Below, one piece after another: positions 59,445 through 64,000 of a stretch of DNA of 64,000 nt; position 1 is the first letter of the stretch; the number at the start of each line of letters is the position of its first letter. Source of the DNA: JADKFD01 sp050250665 (GTDB lineage: Bacteria; Pseudomonadota; Gammaproteobacteria; Xanthomonadales; SZUA-5). The stretch is from positions 25,371-89,370 of the forward strand of contig JBFWOF010000025.1 of the NCBI GenBank assembly GCA_050250665.1, in the 5' to 3' direction. The translations under genes were made by a program, and so were the position numbers. The notes beneath the pieces were generated by a model. That model made no database searches. It saw only the letters and a list, made by a program, of their open reading frames with translations, and was not told the origin of the DNA.

Positions 59445-61586
59445 CTAGCCCCGCCGCCAGGCGTGGAAGCGCTCGACCCAGCGCAGCGCCGCTTGCGGCG
59501 CATGGGCGCGGGCCCAGTTGCCGGCGGCGTATTTGTTGGCTTCCATCATGGTCGGATAGCTGTGGATCGTGCCGAGGATCTTGCGCAAGCCCAGACCGTG
59601 GCGCATGGCCAGCACGTATTCGGCCAGCAGATCGCCGGCGTGGGCGCCGACGATGGTGGCGCCGAGGATGGTGTCCTTGCCGGGCACGGTCAGCACCTTG
59701 ACATAGCCGTGATCGTGGCTGTCGGCGATGGCGCGGTCCAGATCATCCAGACCGTAATGGGTGACTTCATAGGCCACGCCCTGCTCGGTCGCCGTGGTTT
59801 CCGACAGGCCGACGTGGGCCACCTCCGGGTCGGTGAAGGTGGCCCACGGAATCACCCGGTAGTCGACCTTGAAGGTCCAGAACGGACCGAACAGCGCATT
59901 GACCGCGGCATACCAGGCCTGGTGCGCGGCCACATGGGTGAATTGATAGGGACCGGTGACATCGCCGCACACCAGGATATTGGGCATGTTGGTGCGCATC
60001 AGTGGATCGGCTTCGACGGTGCCACGTGGCGACACGACGACGCCCAGCTCTTCCAGTCCAAAACCCGCCACGTTGGCGGTGCGCCCGAGCGCCAGCAGCA
60101 GCCGGTCGAACTCGATGGCGCGCTCGACGCCGTTCTCGTGGACGATCAGGCGGCCGCCCTCGCCATCCTTCTCCACCCGCAGCGCTTCTGCGCCGAGCGC
60201 CAGGGTGATGCCCTCGGCCTCGAAGGCCGCGCGCACCGCGGCGCTGGCATCGGGGTCTTCCTTGGGCAAGAGCCGCGGATTGCGCTGGACGATGGTCACG
60301 GCGCTGCCCAGGCGCGAGAAGCACTGGCCGAGTTCGCAGCCGATCGGACCGCCGCCCAGCACCAGCAGCCGCTTGGGCTGCACGCGGATATTCCAGACCG
60401 TGTCCGAGGTCAGATAGTCCACCGTGTCGATCCCCGGCAGTTTCGGCACCGTCGGCCGCGCGCCGGTGGCGATGACGATGTTGCGCGTCGTCAGGCGTCG
60501 GCCATCGACCTCGACCGTCCACGGATCGATCAGCCGCGCATCGCCCTGGATGCAATCGACCCCGAGGCCGCTGTAGCGCTCGACCGAATCGTGCGGTTCG
60601 ACCTTGGCGATGACTTGCTGCACCCGTTCCATCGCGCTGGCGAAATCAAATTCGGCGTGAAGGGCCTTGATGCCGTAATCCTGCGAGCGCCGCGCTTCCG
60701 CCAACAATCTGGCCGTGCGAATCAGCGCCTTGCTCGGTACGCAGCCGGTGTTGAGACAGTCGCCGCCCATCTTGTGGCGTTCGATCAATGCCACTTTGGC
60801 CTTCACTGCAGCGCCGATGTAGGTGGTGACCAGACCGGCCGAGCCAGCGCCAATGGCGATCAGGTTGTAGTCGTAGCGCCTGGGTCGGCTATGGCCCCGG
60901 TAGACCCGTCGGGCGCGCAGGGCGTCAAGAATCTTCTTGGTGATCAGCGGCAACAAGCCGAGCAGGATGAAGGCGCCGAGCAATCCCGGACTGATCAGGC
61001 CCTTGAGCGAGGTCAGCTGGGCGATCTCGGTGCCGGCATATACGTAGACCGCCGTGGCCGGCAGCATGCCGAGCTGACTCACCCAGAAAAAGGTGCGTGC
61101 CGGCAGTCTGGTCAGTCCCAGCGTGAGATTGACCAGGAAAAAGGGAAACACCGGCACCAGGCGCAGGGCGAACAGATAGAAGGCCCCTTCACGTTCGAGG
61201 CCGTCATCGATGGCCTTCAGCCGGGCGCCGAACTTGGCCTGCACCGAATCGCGCAGCAGATAGCGCGCCAGCAACATCGCCAGCGTGGCCCCGAGGGTGC
61301 TGGCGAAGGACACCAGCAGGGTGCCGAGGCCAAAGCCGAACAGCGCACCGCCGGCGATGGTCAGGAGCGCGGCCGCCGGCAGGGACAAGGCGGTGACCGC
61401 GACATAGACCGCAAAGAAGATGCCGGCGCTCAGCAGCGGGTGGGCGCTGATCTGTGCAAGCAAGCCCTCACGATGCGCCCGCAGCGCCTCCAGCGAGAAG
61501 AAGCGCCCCAGATCCAGCGCAAAGAAAGCCACCAGCGCGGCGGCGATCAGCGCCAGCAGCAGCCAGCGGCGTTGAGTTGCAGACAT
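59445..61586 (-). CDS. TVP38/TMEM64 membrane domain fused to mercuric-reductase-like FAD oxidoreductase
   Basis: 713 residues. The N-terminal VTT domain has about six membrane helices (residues 8-215; includes GALFGFGLGTLLVSFASTLGATLAMLLARYLLRDSV). The C-terminal pyridine-nucleotide disulfide oxidoreductase has FAD-binding IAIGAGSAGL, redox-active GGDCLNTGCVPSK (Cys277, Cys282), VLGGGPIGCELGQ, ILVCGDVTGPYQ and the dimerisation domain end. The mercury-binding MerA tail (vicinal Cys) is absent, so mercuric reduction is unlikely. The likely role is membrane-linked NAD(P)H disulfide or quinone reduction; the substrate is open. Confidence 0.9.
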   Translation of the reverse strand: MSATQRRWLLLALIAAALVAFFALDLGRFFSLEALRAHREGLLAQISAHPLLSAGIFFAVYVAVTALSLPAAALLTIAGGALFGFGLGTLLVSFASTLGATLAMLLARYLLRDSVQAKFGARLKAIDDGLEREGAFYLFALRLVPVFPFFLVNLTLGLTRLPARTFFWVSQLGMLPATAVYVYAGTEIAQLTSLKGLISPGLLGAFILLGLLPLITKKILDALRARRVYRGHSRPRRYDYNLIAIGAGSAGLVTTYIGAAVKAKVALIERHKMGGDCLNTGCVPSKALIRTARLLAEARRSQDYGIKALHAEFDFASAMERVQQVIAKVEPHDSVERYSGLGVDCIQGDARLIDPWTVEVDGRRLTTRNIVIATGARPTVPKLPGIDTVDYLTSDTVWNIRVQPKRLLVLGGGPIGCELGQCFSRLGSAVTIVQRNPRLLPKEDPDASAAVRAAFEAEGITLALGAEALRVEKDGEGGRLIVHENGVERAIEFDRLLLALGRTANVAGFGLEELGVVVSPRGTVEADPLMRTNMPNILVCGDVTGPYQFTHVAAHQAWYAAVNALFGPFWTFKVDYRVIPWATFTDPEVAHVGLSETTATEQGVAYEVTHYGLDDLDRAIADSHDHGYVKVLTVPGKDTILGATIVGAHAGDLLAEYVLAMRHGLGLRKILGTIHSYPTMMEANKYAAGNWARAHAPQAALRWVERFHAWRRG

Positions 61587-61674
61587 GTTTATCCCCGGGA
61601 TAGCGCCAGGTCGATCAGACCGGCGAGAGCCCGATCATCTCGCAAAGTGGCAGCGATAGGCGCGCAATGCAGGG

Positions 61675-61835
61675 CAGTGGAGGGCGCCGCGCTGCGGCGC
61701 CGCCTTGCCCTTCCTGGGGATCAAGAGCGGCCGCGCAGGCGCGCGGCCCTCCTAAAAGCAGCTCGGCGCTTGTCAGGGTTCATGGCCCGCGGGCAGTGTT
61801 GGGCCGAAACAGGTGGCTCGCACTAACGCCGGTTC
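61675..61835. repeat. Dispersed repeats between oxidoreductase and unknown gene
   Basis: GGCGCCGCGCTGCGGCGCC, GATCAAGAGCGGCCGCGCAG and the GTTCATGGCCCG ... GGCTCGCA segment follow each other, all related to 2470-2545, 30062-30150 and 46054-46104. Confidence 0.7.
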
Positions 61836-61859
61836 AAGCTCACGGCGCGGCGTGAGGGC

Positions 61860-62396
61860 CTAGGGTGCATCCGCTGAAAGCGGCCGAATCCTCGCTTCCA
61901 GGCGCTCGCCGACGCAACGGGCCAGAATTTCGTAGCCATCGCCCTGATCCGAGGGCTTGCGCATCACGCTCTGCAGTTCGGCGTGATCGGTGGCCCGGTT
62001 CTGGCAGGAAAAAGCACCCGTCAATGCAGCGCCCGCGCGGGCGTCGGCGGCAACGAGTTCGGTCTTGATCGGATCGAACCACAGTTCCTCGGTCTCCAGC
62101 AGCACGCCGGCATCGGCGATGACGACCGTGCCTGCCATACGCACGCCGGCATTGCTGCCCTTGACCCCATCGTCGTAAATCTCGTAGCCGTCGGCCTGAA
62201 GGCTCAGCACGGTCCGATCGGCGCGACTCTTGATCATCGCCAGGGCGCGATCGCCGCTGATGGTGCTCGGCTTGCTGATGGTGTCGACCAGCAGTTCACC
62301 GGAGGTTGTGACGGCAAAAGACCATTCAGGATCTGGGGCCGCGGCCTTGGCCGATAGTCCCAGCACCAGCAGAGCGGCAAAGCTTGTCAGTTGCAT
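61860..62396 (-). CDS. Secreted protein of unknown function
   Basis: 178 residues from the ATG at 62396, preceded by AAAGGAA. The signal peptide (QLTSFAALLVLGLSAKAAA) is followed by a beta-rich domain of about 150 residues (EWSFAVTTSGELLVDTISKP, RTVLSLQADGYEIYDDGVKG, LETEELWFDPIKTELV), two cysteines (CQNRATDH, ARCVGERL) that could pair, and an acidic C-terminus. The family is not recognised. It stands alone between repeat-rich gaps. Confidence 0.7.
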   Translation of the reverse strand: MQLTSFAALLVLGLSAKAAAPDPEWSFAVTTSGELLVDTISKPSTISGDRALAMIKSRADRTVLSLQADGYEIYDDGVKGSNAGVRMAGTVVIADAGVLLETEELWFDPIKTELVAADARAGAALTGAFSCQNRATDHAELQSVMRKPSDQGDGYEILARCVGERLEARIRPLSADAP

Positions 62397-62509
62397 GACG
62401 TTGATTCCTTTACTCACATGCCCGGAGGCCGCAGCCCCATCAACAACAGTCCGACGAACAGTTACAGCAAGTACTGCAGTTATACGGGGCTTCATTCCGG
62501 CAAGGGCCC

Positions 62510-62597
62510 GCTTTTGTAGCCCGAAGTGCGCGCAGCGCTCTGCGGGCGGTGAGGCGAAAGAGCCCCGGTGAGCCGCTGCGCGGCACGCCAGGCTACT
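62510..62597 (-). repeat. GTAGCC...GGGCTAC repeat, copy 3 of 3
   Basis: An inverted copy of 5366-5455 and 26197-26287. It is followed by remnants of GTCCAGACCTACC (62629) and a GTGCCCC heptamer array (62683-62718). Nothing coding was seen in 62397-62721. Confidence 0.75.
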
Positions 62598-62721
62598 CGC
62601 TGACGCTTCTGCAGGACCGGGCAAAGTCCGTCCAGACCTACCGGTCGCCCGGTTCTTCGGCAAGAGCGGTGTAGCCTTTTCCCGTGCCCCGTGCCCCGTG
62701 CCCCGTGCCCCGTGCCCGGCC

Positions 62722-63669
62722 TCAAGGCTCGAAACCACCACGGGCGATGGCGTCGGCGGCGCTACCGGGTACACCTACACTCTCGAGCTTGGCGCGACGA
62801 GCGTCGGCGCCCTTGTTGCGGCCGACCAGCACGCTTTCCCAGGAACCGTAGCCCGGGTTCGGCAGCACGATCCAGCGGTTGCCGAGCCAGCTGGCGTGAT
62901 CCTCCACCGCGCTGTCGCGCTTTTCCCGGGTGGCCTCGTCGAGGTCGATGAAATCGTAAAGGTTGTCGCCGGCCATCATGATGATCCGATGGCTCCTGGC
63001 GATCTCGGCGCGACGTGGTCCTTTTTCCTTCCAGCCGCGGGCGGCATCGCGAAACAGGAAGTTGTGGCTGTCGGCGGTATCCGGGAATCCGTATTGCGCC
63101 AGATTACGGCGGGTGGCTTCGAGCTCCGGCTGCAGACCGGGTTCGAGCGGCGCGCCGGCGCGATTCGACACGTAGTAAATCTTGACCCCGCGTGCGGCTG
63201 CGTACTTGAGGAAATCCAGAGCGCCCGGCACCGGCGTGGCGTTGGCGCGGAGCGCGTACTCGTTCCAGTCGGCGTTGGAGAATTCGCGGCCGTTGCGCAG
63301 GCGCTCGACCATGTAGTCGGAGGTATCCAGCACGGTCTCGTCGATATCGACGATGATCGCCGGCGGCAGCTTGGAAAAGTCACCAGTCTGTTCAATCGCG
63401 GCGGTCCAGGTCGGATCCGCCAGGGCCTCGTCGAGGGCGCGACGGGCGCTGCCATAAGCCTGCAGGTACAGCGCCTCGGCCTCGGCCGAAGTCCGCACCC
63501 AGGCTATGGCCTGCAGATTGTCGAGCTGATAATTGTCGGACGGCGCTGCTGCCGTGGCAGCCGGCGCTGGCGTCACGGCGGCGACCGGTGCGGCCAGCTC
63601 ACGCGTGCCGGCGCAGGCGGCCAGCAGCAACAGACTCGATCCCAACATCAGGGTGCGCAGATTACGCAT
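62722..63669 (-). CDS. HAD acid phosphatase, lipoprotein e(P4) family
   Basis: 315 residues. Lipobox LAAC (Cys19) is followed by an Ala/Pro linker, then HAD motif I PPAIIVDIDETVLD (nucleophile Asp108, Asp110), motif II IYYVSNRAG and the C-terminal IIMMAGDNLYDF. Outer-membrane e(P4)-type enzymes hydrolyse nucleotide monophosphates, including NMN. It is single-gene, next to a GTGCCCC array. Confidence 0.92.
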   Translation of the reverse strand: MRNLRTLMLGSSLLLLAACAGTRELAAPVAAVTPAPAATAAAPSDNYQLDNLQAIAWVRTSAEAEALYLQAYGSARRALDEALADPTWTAAIEQTGDFSKLPPAIIVDIDETVLDTSDYMVERLRNGREFSNADWNEYALRANATPVPGALDFLKYAAARGVKIYYVSNRAGAPLEPGLQPELEATRRNLAQYGFPDTADSHNFLFRDAARGWKEKGPRRAEIARSHRIIMMAGDNLYDFIDLDEATREKRDSAVEDHASWLGNRWIVLPNPGYGSWESVLVGRNKGADARRAKLESVGVPGSAADAIARGGFEP

Positions 63670-63732
63670 CGGGGAAACTCCGCAATCACAAAGGCGCCAA
63701 GGCTAGCGTGTTTTTGTGACGGGCGACGGGTT

Positions 63733-63850
63733 CAGGCTCGGGACTCGGGACTCGGGACTCGGGACTCGGGACTCGGGACTCGGGACTCGGGACTCGGGAC
63801 GAAATCCCCCGGGCGTCATTGCGAGGAGCGCAGCGACGAAGCAATCCAGG
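63733..63850. repeat. Heptamer array GGGACTC x9 plus half ATTGCGAG hairpin
   Basis: Nine GGGACTC units (63733-63799) are followed directly by GGCGTCATTGCGAGGAGCGC (63812-63850), the left half of the hairpin at 21367 and 35424. The same order (array then hairpin) occurs in those two gaps. Confidence 0.9.
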
Positions 63851-63880
63851 CTATCGCCGCACGATGATGAAGGAGATGCC

Positions 63881-64000
63881 ATGAGGGCCGTGGACGCGAG
63901 ATCCTCTGCGGTGCCAAAACCTCAAGGAGCTACGCTGATGTCCACGACCCTCGCTGCAAACGCTACCACTTTCAACATCACGCTTCCGGTGCTGTGCGTG
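63881..64000 (+). CDS. Start of an unidentified gene, cut by the window end
   Basis: Two in-frame ATG codons at 63881 and 63938 each have a strong AAGGAG upstream (5 and 8 bases). The visible product from the second is MSTTLAANATTFNITLPVLCV, too short to identify. The first start would add 19 residues. Either may be used. Confidence 0.5.
   Translation, partial: MRAVDARSSAVPKPQGATLMSTTLAANATTFNITLPVLCV

Noticed and set aside
59445..61586. Mercuric reductase merA
   Set aside because: Only the generic redox Cys pair is present; the C-terminal vicinal cysteines and the N-terminal HMA domain are missing, and no other mer genes are nearby.
59319..61826. Long open frame antisense to the oxidoreductase fusion (about 835 codons)
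   Set aside because: It runs through repeat DNA and is opposite a clearly functional FAD enzyme; the composition is Gln/Arg/His-rich, as in shadow frames.

Overview
The window looks like chromosomal DNA of a GC-rich gammaproteobacterium, most likely of the Xanthomonadales/Lysobacterales. Two things point there: a chorismatase of the XanB2/FkbO type, and very many short palindromic repeats that start with a GTAG or GTGG foot, as in REP elements of Stenotrophomonas and relatives. No phage gene, transposase, rRNA, tRNA or CRISPR array was seen. About 57 protein genes are supported, most in groups of one to six.

Layout. 1-6.7 kb: a WYL regulator overlapping a Cdd1 gene, transaldolase, DUF3228, a secreted esterase, a DUF6445 oxygenase-like gene and a secreted unknown. 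7.4-12.2 kb: a lipoprotein GH13 and an exported GH31 glycosidase. 12.4-17.0 kb: a leftward block of ECF sigma factor, ChrR-like cupin, cupredoxin lipoprotein, Cache/HAMP sensor, DUF3034 barrel and truncated haemoglobin. 17.2-21.3 kb: acyltransferase, YheT-like hydrolase, SPFH protein and divergent NAD kinase. 21.6-30.9 kb: TonB receptor, EamA transporter, exonuclease, RluA, HemF, chorismatase and small genes. 31.6-43.2 kb: kinase-FGE fusion, MscS, pirin, ferredoxin-reductase, TorF porin, SPFH/NfeD pair and two transporters. 43.6-54.2 kb: Rep helicase, M16 protease and a four-gene MacAB-like ABC export operon. 54.5-64.0 kb: MsrB, DUF2750, an ECF sigma/anti-sigma/HEAT/HEAT operon, a TVP38-MerA-like fusion, an e(P4)-type phosphatase and the start of one more gene.

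The intergenic DNA is the most unusual part. Nearly every gap longer than 200 bp is packed with dispersed repeats: (i) GTAG/GTGG-footed hairpins, often as inverted pairs; (ii) tandem arrays with a constant 7-bp period but changing unit (GGGACTC, GTGCCCC, GGTTGTC, ACGTCAA), sometimes forming inverted ends of small elements; (iii) MITE-like elements with 19-45 bp inverted ends. Two of the latter (7435-7673 and 46338-46588) share a core and an architecture, while their stems and ends differ in sequence but stay complementary, so they look like structured, possibly transcribed or mobile, elements. Individual repeats form leader or start regions of genes (GH13, GH31, a small membrane protein).

Functional themes inferred from neighbours are envelope stress and redox sensing (two ECF sigma systems, cupredoxin, haemoglobin, MsrB, FAD oxidoreductase), alpha-glucan use (GH13/GH31) and export (ABC, ThrE, EamA). 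All functional calls rest on motif recognition in the translated sequence, not on database searches.
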